Assembly: GCA_009192285.1 (NCBI GenBank)
Contig: CM018607.1
Location: forward strand, 62,001-126,000
DNA from: Morchella semilibera
Taxonomy: Eukaryota > Ascomycota > Pezizomycetes > Pezizales > Morchellaceae
Direction of reading: 5' to 3'
DNA length: 64,000 bases
The notes beneath the pieces are model-generated. The model saw only the letters and a program-made list of their open reading frames with translations. It searched no databases and had not been told where the DNA came from. Both the position numbers and the translations under genes were made by a program. Position 1 is the stretch's first letter. Every line of letters starts with the position of its first letter. This document shows positions 44,323-57,151 of the stretch, piece by piece.

Positions 44323-45683
44323 ATGGATCCCTACCCCCGACATTGGCGCCATTATCCCCAACTCCTACATCGTGACGGCTCAACCCCAAGCTGAGCGAGG
44401 CCCAATACAACAAACACTGCGCCTGGGCCGCCGGCATCCAGACGCGCTCCCGGCGCCCGCCTTGGCTACGGCGACGGAAACGGCGACAGGGGTCCGCAGG
44501 AGGTCGAGCACGCCTTCAACTACAAGGACCTCAAAGGCTTCTGCGGAACGTTCGACGACAAGGCCCACGCGCAGCTCAAGGAGCAGGACGACGTCCTGTT
44601 TATCGAGCCCAACCGGATCTGCCGGCCCGCTGGAGGCGTCGCCGCGAACCCGGCGGGTAAGATTGTAAGCTACCTCTTTCTCCTCCTTCCCCCCCCCCCC
44701 CCACAACCCCGCACTGCTAACGCCTGACGCGACAGGATGCAAATTCGGCACCGCTGTGGGGGCTCCCGGCGATCTCGACGCGCGGGGTCCCGAACGCGGA
44801 TGACGTGTATGTGTATGACGAGTCCGCCGGGGAAGACGTCGACATCTTTGTCCTCGACAGCGGGGCGTGCGGGTGACGCACCAGCAGCTGGAGGGACGTG
44901 CGTTCCACGGGCACAACGCTGTCCCCGACTCCGATGACGAGGACGGGTTTGGGGCATGGGAACGCATATCGCCGGGACCATCATTTGGCAACACGTTTGG
45001 CGTTGCGAGGAAGGCGCGGGTCGTATCCGTCAAGGTGTTTGACAGCAATGGGTACGGCGAGACGGCGAGAAACCATTGCCCGCGCTGGATTGGGTCGTGC
45101 ACAATGCCACCAAGATGAGTGGTGTGTCTCTCCTTTCGCCGTGACATTGAAGGGTGTGATACACGTCGGGAACATGGCTGATTAGATCGGATTTAGTGAT
45201 AAATATGAGCCTGGAGTCCGTATACAGCAAGACCTACAACCAGGCCGTGGACAACGCTGTGCGGCTCGGCCATGTCTGCGTCGTCTCGGCGGGGAACAAG
45301 TACAAAGACTCCCGGTTCATCTCCCCCGCCTCCGCCGACGAAGCCATCTGCGTCGGTGCGGTCGACGACAAGCTCAAACGGTCTATGCTCAGCTGCTTCG
45401 GGCCCGCACTAAACTTCTTTGCGCCAGGGCAGTGGATCGTGTCGTGCGGTAACAAGAGCGACACCGACAAGCAACTCATGACCGGGACGTCGATGGCTTG
45501 TGCCCACACGCGTCCGGCGTGGCGGCGTATCTCATCGTCAAGGAGGGACTGAAGGATCCGGCGGCGGTGAGGAATCGGATGATGAAGCTGGCCACGGAAG
45601 GAGTGGTGACGGATGCGGGAGAGGACAGCCCGAACCTGTTTCTGTACAATGGCGGTGCTACCCCCATTCCAGCCAAGGCTTGA
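44323..45683 (+). pseudogene. subtilisin-like (S8, proteinase-K type) protease, multiply frameshifted
   Basis: Reading across frames gives a propeptide (IIPNSYIV, LSEAQYNKHCAWAAG, FNYKDLKGFCGTF, FIEPNR), then DANSAPLWGLPAIS after an intron near 44655-44734. The catalytic parts follow: IFVLDSGA (Asp), HG(T)HIAGTII (His), VSAGNKYKDS and GTSMAC..H (Ser), ending at 45681-45683. Single-base changes break the frame near 44380, 44455, 44872, 44960, 44988, 45071, 45087 and 45512. A second intron (about 45119-45196) is intact. In-frame codons between the breaks look well preserved and GC-rich, so inactivation seems recent, or the consensus sequence has indel errors here. The intact enzyme would be a vacuolar or secreted serine protease; no clear signal peptide is readable. 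Confidence 0.8.
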
Positions 45684-45933
45684 ACAGCGATCTGTGTATT
45701 TAGATTGAATATAACTGAGTTCTGCGTTGATCGAGTGATATCCCATGACTGGCAGGTTCGGTTGTGTGTGTGTCTCACCCCACGTACGCGACGCGCTGGA
45801 ACTCTCCCGCCGTTGGTCCTTCCTGCATGGGTCCAAGATCTAGATTAAAAGAGAGATCAGCGGCGAGATCTGCAGCCTTATCGAGTGCCCTTTTTCATGC
45901 ATGTCTCACCTCAGCTGGGGGAGGGTGAGGAGT

Positions 45934-46232
45934 AGGGCCCCGTCAAATAGGACAATTAGGGTAAGATACTGGGAGTAAGAAACACGGTTATAAACCGGTT
46001 ATAAACTCAGGTCTAGTTGAGAGGGAGTAAGATACTGTAGCAGGGTTAGGGTTATTAAACAGGAAGAGGCAGAAAACAAGTCCGTCCCCCCCTCCCTAAA
46101 GGCATATACAAAAGACACACCGAATTTTTTTTGCTTATATCCGGAGTATCATGCCGTTATAAACATCAGTTTCCGACAGCTTAAGTATTTTGCCCTGTTT
46201 TAAACACAGTCTCCAGTATCTCACGGGGCCCT
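45934..46232. mobile_element. 299-bp MITE-like element with AGGGCCCCGT ends
   Basis: The ends AGGGCCCCGT and ACGGGGCCCT are perfect inverted repeats. GAGATACTGGAG-like sequence next to the right end pairs with AAGATACTGGGAG near the left. AGT on both sides may be a 3-bp target duplication. The interior has GTTATAAACCGGTTATAAAC, a palindrome. Confidence 0.6.
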
Positions 46233-49200
46233 AGTGAGGAGGGTGAGGGGAGGGGGGGGGTGAGGGGAAGGAGGGTGAGGAGAGCGAGGCCCGGGGTAAT
46301 CATAAATAGCAATCAGACAAATCGCCTACTGCCAAGCACAGGTGGACTAATGGATTGATGGTATACACATAGTTTGAACCTTGACCTTACCTATTAGATT
46401 GATGGCTGACGGTAAAGGTGCTTGAGTATTTAAATGTATTTCTCTAACCTACGTTTATGCATGTATGAGGTATAATTAAATAAAATAATTACCTCGTCAC
46501 CGGACTCGGACCGGAGATCCCAGCTGGGTATCGATGGGATGTTTGCAGTACTAGCGCTTTTGCATGCAGAGTCTATCGATCACCGTAATAGACCTTTTAA
46601 CCCACCGTCGTTTGCAGAAAAAAAAGATCGGCGAAAAAAAAAAGATAATCCTCTACTAGCCATACTAGGTTGGTATGATCAGGTAAACGCAGTTAATCAC
46701 CGTGCTCGCACGGTTGTACTTTGATACCAGGATAGTGGCCTCTGTGAGTGCTATAGAAGATACCTACTAGTATACCTCTGGCTGGTAGATGCTGATCTTT
46801 TTTATTTGCCGATCCCCTCCCCCTGCTGGCTTAAAAGGTCTAATATGTGATTCAAGCATTCTAGCACGGGCTCCGTTCTGAATCAATTGATTCATTTAGC
46901 GTGGACGCTACCTTTTGATTCATTTCCAGGTTTTTGGTGCGCGCGCGGGGGCTCGTCAACAGCACATATAATCGATAAGGGCTATGACAGTAAAGTAACA
47001 AATAGCGGAGGTCTAACTCTGGCTTCCTCCTTTCTTGTTTTGAGACTTACGAAATTTGTAAACCTAAGCGATAAAGTGAACTTGGACCCGTTCACCAATT
47101 CATCAATCCCACCAAGCTCCCTATGGTGTAAGGATTTTGGCGTAGATAGTAAAGTCACATGACTTCTGGCAAGAGGATAAGTTACCTAGATAACAGGCTG
47201 TAGGAGGATACCCGGAAAATCAATAACCATCCTTCCCGTCAATGGGATTGTTAAGAGTTGGGAGATACACTTGTTCAAAGAAGAACACGCACACAAGTCC
47301 GGCAATTTAGCATTTAATTGAGCTATTATCCACTTACAGCTATATACCTGCATTTATAGAATATTGATGATCCTAGGTAGGCTGTGGACCTGGAGGTTTC
47401 TCAGTAGACTCTTAACTCGCCTTGTCTAACGATAGGCTGGATATAGTACTCCGGGGCAATGGTACCGCTTGAAAAATCCCTTGTGTCTTCTTTGCTGATA
47501 AAATAGCGATGCCATCCATATCGTCACATTGCATTTGAATCCTTGTATTGGTACCTTACAGACGCCAAGGCTTTGGACACTTCCCACAGATGGGAGCTTT
47601 TTTTCGCTAGAGCATTTTGGGCGGGCAGTTCAGTTGCTGCGTGGGCGTTTCGGTCACACGGGTCTTCAATCTCTAGTCATCCGCCTGGTTATGGAACAAG
47701 ACTCATTGTAATGTGTATCAATTCTATATCAATTCAGATAAGCGGGCTAATCCTATATGGGCGCGCATCACTCGGGCCACTCCGAGTGATGGTGTCGAAT
47801 TGGAACAGGCGCGGGTCGGCGGGTGGATAGTGCATGCATGCTGTCATCGAAATTCAGTGGTGGTTGTATTCGAATTACTCGTGGTAGGGTCGCACCGGGG
47901 CTTATTTCTCTGGCACGGATCTGCTTCACTCGGAAAGATCCATACTCAATCACAGTTAGTCCCATGCATTCTTGGTTGGGCATTTGTTTTTGGGTAGGAA
48001 AACAGGATAGGGTTAAGGGTTATGTATCGTTTGATATATCTAGTTGGTGACCCCACCAATCAAATTATTTTCCTCCCTTACTTTTTTTCCTTTCGCCTGC
48101 CTAAAACATGTGTCATGGCGAAGCTCTCTTAAGTGGTTTCCTTGAGGGGACAGGGTATCAAGTAAAACAACATACACGTAGGGTTGTGGAAAGCGGTACC
48201 TTCCGAAAAGTTCTTGCTAGGGAATCTTGCCAAGAAGAGTTTAAACTTGTGGATCATTTTAAGCATTGAACGGACATCCATGAGAACCCTTTGGTAAGGC
48301 TGAGGCACCCGGGGAAAATTGGCCTGAGATGTGATTTCATCGGTCTTACCCTCGGCCCCTTCGTGTATGATATTGAGGTTTAGTGTATTAATTTTCCGAT
48401 ACTTTGGGTAATTTAAGAGATGACCACTCTCTTTTATGTACTTTTCCCATGGGCGTGTCATGATCGGTATTATTATGTGGGCTACGGGTGCTGACGGGTG
48501 TTAGGGTTGAAAAATCACTTGTCGTTATATTGGTGGGTATCATCTAACTTTTAATCAACTAACAAAAGTCTGGCTAGAGAATGCGCGGTGGTGATTGCAC
48601 GTGTGAGGGAGGCTAGCGGGGTCTGGCCGAGTGAGGTGGAAGCGGGCGGTGGGATTAGGGGCCCGGGTGAGGTTAGGTGTGTGGGCTCCGCTGGTTGCAT
48701 GGCCTCGTGCGTGTGGAGGTTTTGCTTTAAGATGTGTAATTCACTCGGTATCATATATAGTATGGGAGGACATCAACTTGTTAGAAACTTTAATGATCTT
48801 CTTTCTGGGTCTCTATTTATGTTGAAGGGATTGCTGATGTGGAGGTATTATACTAAGATGGGCGCGATGGGGGGTATGTTCCTCCTTTTTGATTGTTTCC
48901 ATCTTTTATTTTTTTATTACCTCTTTTTTGGCAAATGGAACCCACGCCATTCTATCAGGAATACAGCCTGCCTCAACTGCGCTGTCTCATCACCACTCTC
49001 CTGTCAGTCCACCTCTTTCGTCGACATCACAAGGCGACGGCATGAGATTCAGTGGAGACATCGTTCCCATATACCGGGGCGTCACGTCTTGTTCTCGATT
49101 TGCCGGCATTAACCTGGAGCGATTCAGTATTTTTTAAGCGTGGCGGAGCCTAGCGTTTTTGGCTATATCGGAATGGTCTTACTGGAGTCTTCGGATTCGA

Positions 49201-51783
49201 GGTGCGGTGGGCGGAAGGATTGAGCTGTCGATATGGTGTGACAGTAACCCAACTAAGGGCCCTATACGAGAGTGTTTTGGGATGTGAGGCCGTGAATGAG
49301 AGCTACGCCTGCTAATTGAACCTCTCGTGAAGACCCGGATTGATTGATTCGTTCCTTCTGTCAGGGACATGGGCAGCCTTTCCTGATATGTGTTTAAAAT
49401 GGGGAGAGGGGTACAGACATGTTTAGCTGGATGGCTTAGGATGTATTATCCTAAGGTTTATGATATAGCTCCCTGTTTCATCTGAATCGTTAGTAGAGAC
49501 TGAGAGAGGCACTAACGGTGGCCTGATTATATATCTAATGCCATGGACTGCTAGAGGTCTGGCATCAATGAGAACACTTTATGTCCTCATCTCAGAGTCT
49601 CACCCATAAATAGGATATCAACCAGGTCGAATATACATGGGTTCTGTAGGGACACGATCATTCCCCCATTACCTGCCACACAGTAACAGCAGGGACATCA
49701 TGCCAGTACCTTTGTGTCGTATCTCCATACGAATAACTCCCCCATATGCGGATGCCTGGATGACCTAACTGATCATACGTCAGTATCACACGGCTTAGCA
49801 TTTGTTGCTCGGTATATGCTCCTTCTTTCTGCGTCAGGACCACCTCCATCTGCCTTCTTGCGCCATTCTCACCTTCCTCCCCCTTCCCCCATCCCCTCCC
49901 AACCTGCCGTCGCTCTAAATACCGGGTTTTCTGGTCCAGCTCCAGCCAATGAACCCACTCTCCATTCCGGAGGGGCCCTCCCTGCCAACATGCAATCTAC
50001 GGTAGCTCGGTAATTGTCTACTGTACCAGACACACCCCCGGCCCGTGCCCCGCTCCCCCTCGCTTCGTGCCTCCTCCTCCACAGCGACGTGTAGAGCTCA
50101 AAACACTCCCAACGTCGTTCCTCTTCTCGACGTAAACCCCCCTGTGCCCAGCAGGCATCGCCGCCGGTCGGCGGAATCGCCTAGGAGATTGTTGTCCGGT
50201 TCTGTTGCAGTTATGGGTTTGGATTGTGGTAGAGGTATACTTGGCGGGTAGCTAGAGCTAAGGTCGGAGCGGGTGACTGGGGCTAACTCGGGCTTGTGTG
50301 TGTCGTGGGAATAGGTGAGCTTTCCTAGGGGTCTAAGATGTGACGGGTGGGCTCCTTGAGGACTGGATATCTAATAAGGGCAGATACCGTCGATTCTAAG
50401 GCCGGCGGCCTTCACCGGTTTCAAAATATGCCACAGTGTGCGGAGGCCAAACACCTCGGACACAATGGTATACAGAGTTGGAGCTAAGGGGACTACTCTC
50501 TCTTTCAAGAGGAATAAAAGTCAGGACTTACATTTCTTCTCTTAAAATCCTTCATATTCTCCGTTCCCCAATTTGACATCGGTTATGAAAAGTCGAATTG
50601 GATCCAATACTATTAAGCAACCCTATCTTGTATTCTTCATGCCAGCGACACCTCACGGGTTTACGATGTAGAATGTAGCATTTTTAAACCAATAACCCCA
50701 GGCGCCGGGTAATTAGTCATCCCGGGATGTACTCTGAGACCACTGTCTGTCAGGTTTGGGGCGCCGACGCACCTACATGTATGTAGGCGGGAGAAATTTT
50801 TGGGTTGAGTCTCGGTCGTGAAGAGACTTGCAATGATTCAATTGAGATCGTATTGAATAATTGATGGATGAGTTTGATGTCTAATGTGCGGTATTAGGTG
50901 TTATCGCAAAGATTATAAAAGAAGATACTAGTAGAAGTAATAATACAAAACACCAAGTAAGAAAAAAGCAAAATTGGCTCGGCGGTTACCAGCACCTATG
51001 AGAAAATATTAGAAATACAAATAGGGTGCGCAATTATTAATATAGATTTAACTTTAAGAACCATGACAGTGTCCCGTTTTGTAAGTAACAAGGAGGCTCA
51101 ATATGGGGAGGGTGGGTATTTCCCTCGCCCTTGTTATTTGTACTTCAGACATCGAGTTTAACCCCGGTTTTATGTAGCGAGATGGCGTTTTCGAGATGCA
51201 GTTTTCCTAAAACAAATTGTTCTGCTAACAGAACCTAGCTCTCCATGCGACTCCTCACGCCTCACAAGGCGCTTGGTGAGGAGATGTTATCATGGAGTGG
51301 GTGACTTTATTGGGCGGTCCCACAGATTGATATGAGCGAAGAGATTTCTCTATGAATTCTCCATAGGTATTCCAAATAGGGGGTTGGAGTATCTGTGTGT
51401 GATTGGGTAGTGGGATCACAAGTGGGAGCCTAAAGGGCCATACTTCTTTTTGGGATATATCCTTAGGAATAGCCTATTTTATTTCTGGGGGGTGGCTCAG
51501 GTGGCACCTATGAGACACGCCTGGTGATTGCCGTGGAGAGTTGCGCACAATCGCTTCATAGGCTCTGCACTCTATATGTCCTCCCTTGGGTAGCACGATA
51601 CCTAGGTTTTGATAAAATGGGGGTTCAAAGCTGTGCTGGATAAGTAGTATTACTTTATAAACATATTCTATTTTGGCCCTTAGTAAGATATAGTGAAGTA
51701 GTTCAGAGATTTATTTTCTATATATACACAAATAGATCTATTAATGAGTTAATACAATACTATAGTTAGGTCCCTCTACCACA
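46233..51783. other. long gene-poor region
   Basis: No gene could be supported in 5.5 kb. The best open frame is a 110-codon reverse-strand one (48129-48461, with PYQRVLMDVRSMLKMIHKF), unrecognised and possibly a remnant. A local hairpin ATCACTCGG..CCGAGTGAT lies near 47768-47793. Other frames are low-complexity. Confidence 0.4.
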
Positions 51784-52320
51784 CCGTGGAGCCGGAAGAA
51801 TCAACCCATTTGGGACCTTATCTTGTCCTGTTAATATCCCCCGAAATCATGATCGAGGTTCTCACTCTTAAAAGAAGGTAATAGACACTCTTCTTTATCT
51901 ACTTCATCGATAGCACGATAAACCCAGCAGGTTCCGCCATGGAACCCTACTTCAAATCGAGACTCATCAGTCCAAATCACCTCGCCCCATTCCTCCATAG
52001 TCCAATGCTTTCTCTCTTTACAAGCTCTTCAATAACATAACGCTTCCAGTTGTAAGAAGACTTCGTCAGGGAACAAATGAGCTTCCGTAGTTATGCTTCC
52101 TTCGCCTTGTGTAACACCGGCTTGCTTTTACTGTTTGTATTGGCCGTGCTTTGGTTTCTTTTCTCTGAGACTTTGTTTTGGTGTCCGTGATTTGAATAAT
52201 CATACCCTTTAGGGTCCAGATGATGCTCCCCGAGACGTATTCTATTTGCGGCCTGTGCATTATCGCTTAAATGAGCGTAGAGGAGGGATACCAATGTATA
52301 TCTCTTTTTCTCCACAGCCT
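51784..52320 (-). pseudogene. Tc1/mariner-type transposase relic
   Basis: On the reverse strand, 52003-51830 reads KHWTMEEWGEVIWTDESRFE, then WVYRAIDEVDKEECLLPSFKSEN. This is the region around the first catalytic Asp (WTDESRF) of Tc1-like transposases, with the conserved W-V-x-R and C-x-x-P-x-F-K-S blocks. Upstream (52315-52066) is open but shifted. Stops and frame changes follow on both sides and the second and third catalytic residues are not readable. Inverted ends were not found. Confidence 0.65.
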
Positions 52321-55300
52321 GTTGAGACTTTCATGGCCAACCGGATCATGGTGCACAATTTTAGCTGCTCACTCACTCCGGATTAGATAAGAGGGCTTTC
52401 CGGATTTCTCTAGTCTATGTCATATCCCTCTTTGTGACTCGATATTCCAACAGGTACTTCGCAAGTTATCCTCTTTAATCACGCCCGGGTAGGTTGTCTT
52501 CACGCTTTCCTATACCTCATTGTCAGGGCTGGACTAGGTAATGAGCCAGACCGGGACTATTCCAAGATGGGAGGAGGGTGGATAGAGACTTTTGCGTCGG
52601 CAATTCATTTGTTGCTCTCATAGGTAGTGTTCATACCCTTGTTGTTCTCATATACTTTATCAAGCGGGAGAAGGTGGTACAATCTGTCGTACTTCTGCTG
52701 AACCAGAAAACAAAGACGTGATAGGCATTCCTTTGGGATCAAAGGAGCTAGCGGGCGCGACCATCATGGCTAGTGAGGACAGTCAACTTCTGGATATGTT
52801 GTAATAATGTAAGGGCTTTAGACTCTCTATTGTTCGGTTGACTGATAATGGTTTGAGTGAAACGACTTAGCCCCCTCCCCAGGCACCAACCTGAAAGTGG
52901 ACACAGCATTTATATATTTGTAATGGGGCGGTGTTTAGACATTAGAATTATTCCCAATTGAACTGTAATTATCCGCGGGCCCGCTGTAATAACGACTCCT
53001 ACAGGGGAATTCACAGGATCCAATCACTAGGCTAAGAATTATTAATGAGGAAGACTGATTCCACATTTTGTTAGATATCATAGTATCACCAAGAAGCTCA
53101 TTTTTGTATATGTACGTTATGTCCGTGGTTAATTGTTATGCTACTCAAAAGCGCACCGTATATTTTAATTGGACACATGAACGCTAAAGCTGTCGCCAGA
53201 AAACTGATCGGATTGGCGAGCTTCTACGTGTAATATATGGAATAGGGATTCGGCCCGTGAGAGAGGTATCCGTAAAAGAGAGAATCTACACCTCCGTCGT
53301 CTTATCAATAGCGGGCCCCACACTTTATGGCACCACTCTGGTATCTCATAGTCCAGTTACTGTCGTCCATCACGAGCTGAGTATTAGTCTTTTTTTTATT
53401 ATATCTTTGCTTTTTTTTGGCACCGGGCTCACCCGGAACTTAGTCTTATAAGCTCGCCTGAGAGGTCTCTTAATGGGAGTTTTACAATCTCATATTAAGC
53501 GAAAATCAGCTCACGAAGAGAAGAAAGATGACAAGATCCATTCGGGCCACTACATACGGACCACTCGCACCTACCCACCAGACCTACAAGCGGGCGGCAG
53601 GTGGCGTGAGTGAGGCACACCCTAGCTCCTCACTGGGTCGCACAGGAACCTAAACAAATTGCACCATCCTTTGCCTTGTGTGAGTCTGGGCTGAGTGAAT
53701 CGCTGTGATTAACTGTACGAATTTTGGGCGGTATGATGAGGCGTCATAGGTTGCATCGAGGGCTAGGGGCCGGGATCTATGGCCTGAGTGATGTATGGAT
53801 ACTGGTAGGCAGGAATTATTGGCGGGATTATGAATTCGTTTTAGTTAGTTGAACATGGCTTATCAATCGGTAACTCTATGACATAGAAAGATACATGCTA
53901 TCGCGAATATCAATCCCAACATAGGGATTTGAAAACTAGGATGACTTTAAACCCCATTTCCCATCGATTTAATTTGCTCGCAGTTTCCAAGGAATAGAGG
54001 AGCGATATATATATGTACCGCAAAAACTCGAAAAATTGGCTACCTCCGGCCAGCTAGGAATTAGCTCCTTAACAATTGGTTGAAGAGTGTAGATCAGGTC
54101 TGTCAATAGTAATTTTGATCTCATATGCATGCAGTGCACAGCCAGTTTTTCTAAAGTCATAGTCATTTTTTCACTCGATAGTAATATCCAGTGTTCTCAT
54201 TATCATATTCTTTGTGGTGGTTTAATGTGCTTAAGGAAATGGTGAGCCAGAGGACAATACTTCATTTCACCGCAAGTAAAAAAGTCTTGGGACAACCGGT
54301 TGCGAAGTTGCTACGGGGGCTTGTCCCGAGATTTTCGACAAGGAGGTATACATATAGCTACACGTAGGCCGGCCGCAGTGTGCTTTATATTGGGCTTGGA
54401 CGAATAATCTTCATAAATTAATAACTAGCCACGATTTTGGTACGTTGTGGAATGAGGCTCAATGATAACTAACACGCAGATAACTCAGTTCATGAAATTG
54501 CTTATTTCTCTGATGTTTTCAATAGCACATAAACATTTCCACAGATGTTTTGAATACCAAAATAACTAGGTGTGGTCTTATTTGGACGTCTTTACATAAT
54601 TGAACCGAGTAACTTTATAGAATCTCAGCAGTTGATTATAATATAGACGCGGATCCCTTGTGGCTGTCCAATGTAGTAATGAAATTTTGAGTGTTAGGGT
54701 CTTTCTGCCACTAAAAATTGATTTAGATTTTACCAATGATTGAGCGCCATCTGCAAATCGGAACGTAGTTACTACATATAACCTCAGATGCCAAAGAGGT
54801 AGACTCAAGGCTAAAAATATCTTGGGTAGAGAGGGTTAGGGTTTGTAGGATACGGCTGAATGGCTTAAGCGAGTGCCTTGGCCAATATATGCTTAACTCA
54901 ACTTCCGTCACACCATGTTAATTGGCGATGTTTGCTCCACGAGTACCGCGTGCTGTTTGCTTCATGCAGTCGTACCTCGCCATGCCGGACGTTAAGAGCC
55001 AGATAATTACCACACGATATAGCGGATATTCGTGAGAAACCCGGGATAGGAGCTAGGTTGGTTTTACACTAGGGATTAAAGTCCTAGGGGGTCAGGGGTG
55101 GTGGGGTCGCGGCATAGCTGGAGCTGCAAGGGAGTCTGAGGTAGGGAATTTCTATCAGGAGTGCCGATGCTTAGGAAGAGAGAGATGCTGAATTGAGAAG
55201 AGGGGCCCGCGGCGGCGACATTCTGTCTACCGTCTAGCTAGCACAGTACCCCCATCTCCTCCCTTCTCTCCCAACTCCCCAACGATCCCGCCAAAAACCT

Positions 55301-55329
55301 CGACGACTCCAATCGGCGACATGCGACCA
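52321..55329. other. gene-poor region
   Basis: No gene, RNA or complete repeat could be supported. Frames are short and AT-biased. Confidence 0.4.
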
Positions 55330-55570
55330 TCTACGAATACCAAGAGCTACTAACCCCCCTCATCGGTGCTGGCGCACACCTCTCGATCGAGACGGACAGA
55401 CACCACTCCATTGTGCCGTGGGCACAGGGCAGGATGGTACGGTGTCGGCATTGGTCGAGCGGGGCGCTGACATAGATGTTGTGGATCAGATAGGATATAC
55501 GCCGCTGCAGTTACCACTGCGAGCTGCGATGGCATCAGGCGCTTGTTGCTGGATCAGGGTGGTTGATGCG
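55330..55570 (+). pseudogene. ankyrin-repeat fragment
   Basis: About two ankyrin repeats can be read: LLTPLIGAGAHLSIET, a frame change, then TPLHCAVGTGQDGTVSALVE with RGADIDVVDQIGYTPLQ. The L-x-x-G-A-(D/H)-x-x-x-x-x and TPLHxA signatures are clear. No start, stop or flanking domain is recognisable, so this is the relic of a larger gene. Confidence 0.65.
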
Positions 55571-57151
55571 GTTGGACGTGGGGGTTGACGCTGGGATTGG
55601 TGAGGCTGTTGGGAGTAGCCCCCGGCCTGCTAGTGGGAGGTTTGTGGAGCTGGTAGGCACAGTTTGGCGGGGCTGTCAATTGCAAGTTGGTGGAGCTTGT
55701 TGAGGTGGTTTCGTGATGAAAGACTTGATTGATAAAAGTACAGTAATGATCCTTGGCATGGGAAGAAAAGAAGACAGTGTGTGTGGGTACAGGTAAGCAA
55801 TGGTCACAAAGACCCCCCTTTGATACTTCCTTTACTGGACGCTGATCACCGTGACTCTAATAGAGCCCGTGGGCGTAGGTTGGCGGGCTGTTAAGCACGA
55901 GTTGGTGATGGAGCTGGTTGGCGTAGTTTAGTGCTATGGTGCTTGGTGCAGATTGGTGGTTTAGCTGGTGGACGCAAGTGGAAGAGTTGGGCGGAAAGCG
56001 GAAGGTTGGTCTAGTGCAGCTGTGATTGTGGTAAAACTCAAGCTGGTGGTGCCGCTGTTCTGGAAGAGAGGTACACACGTTGTATGTGAGCAATATGCCT
56101 CATAGTTAGCTTCGAACTGCGCGTGGGGCTGCGCATAATCTGAGGTGAGTGGAATAATCTGATATTATCACCATGAAGGCTTCTCTACTCTACCCCAATG
56201 GCCATCTCCCAACTCGGCACTACCCAGTTCGCATGTGCGTAACCGCTCCAGTGTCCAAGGATGCGCTGCAAATCTAGGCTTCTGGTTCAAATACCAACTG
56301 CCTTTAGGTCTGAAACAGTGCGCCAATCATGCAGACGCCATGAGTTCCCGGGAGTGTCGCGTATTGGCTGAAGATCCGAGTAAGTTAGGAATATTAATCA
56401 TTGCCTCCGGCTTTTATTGAAAACTGCAAGGTTGATCCTGAGAAGCTGCGCATTTTCATAAACTAATGCAAGCGCAGGCGGAATCAAGATCGCGGCTACC
56501 AATCACGGTTGGGTTGATTGTTCGAGTTTGCCACGCAAATGCAAGGCTCCATTCGTAGCACCTGTGATTCTGGCGCTGAATTTGACGCGGTTTGGTGGCG
56601 GGGGATGTTTCACCGAGATATTGTGATAAATAAACTCTTCGTGTACCGCAAAATCTCAGGGAGTAACGAATCGAACTAGACTAGAATATTAGGCTTTGGG
56701 ATAGTCAAATACCCATTTAGGCTTAATTTGATAGAGCTAAAGTCTAACTCTTAGTCGTCTTAACCAATAGGTAAGTGGTATTCCAGCCCAGTCCGATTTA
56801 TTATTCCTGAGATTCTGCGGTAGATGCTAGGAAAGGCTGCGGCTAAGGACATACTTATCCTTGGGTAAGTATATGGAGGTTTCCGGCGCTCATGGCTCTG
56901 GTAGAGCCTACCAGAACCTCAAAGTCAACTCCTGTATCAAGCGTTTCTCATTTCGTTCCCACACAGATACCACATCGCTGGATTTTAGATACCCTTAGTA
57001 CCGACCCGACAGCCTTTCGTAGCCATTTTCTCTGCGTATTCTTTGGAGCTAAGGATTGAGCTTGACCCATCAGGGCAGGAAACCAAACCCCTCTGCCAGG
57101 TATACCTAGCCCTACAATCCAAATGGCCGATATACGCAATTAACTTGAACC
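55571..57151. other. intergenic, GTTGGTGG-type low-complexity stretch
   Basis: 55620-56050 is built of TTGGTGGAG/CTGGTGG-type words, a decayed minisatellite. No gene is supported up to 57151. Confidence 0.4.

Noticed and set aside
44380-45147. 255-codon reverse-strand open frame
   Set aside because: It lies antisense to the subtilase pseudogene, is Arg/Ser/Pro-rich and has no family match.
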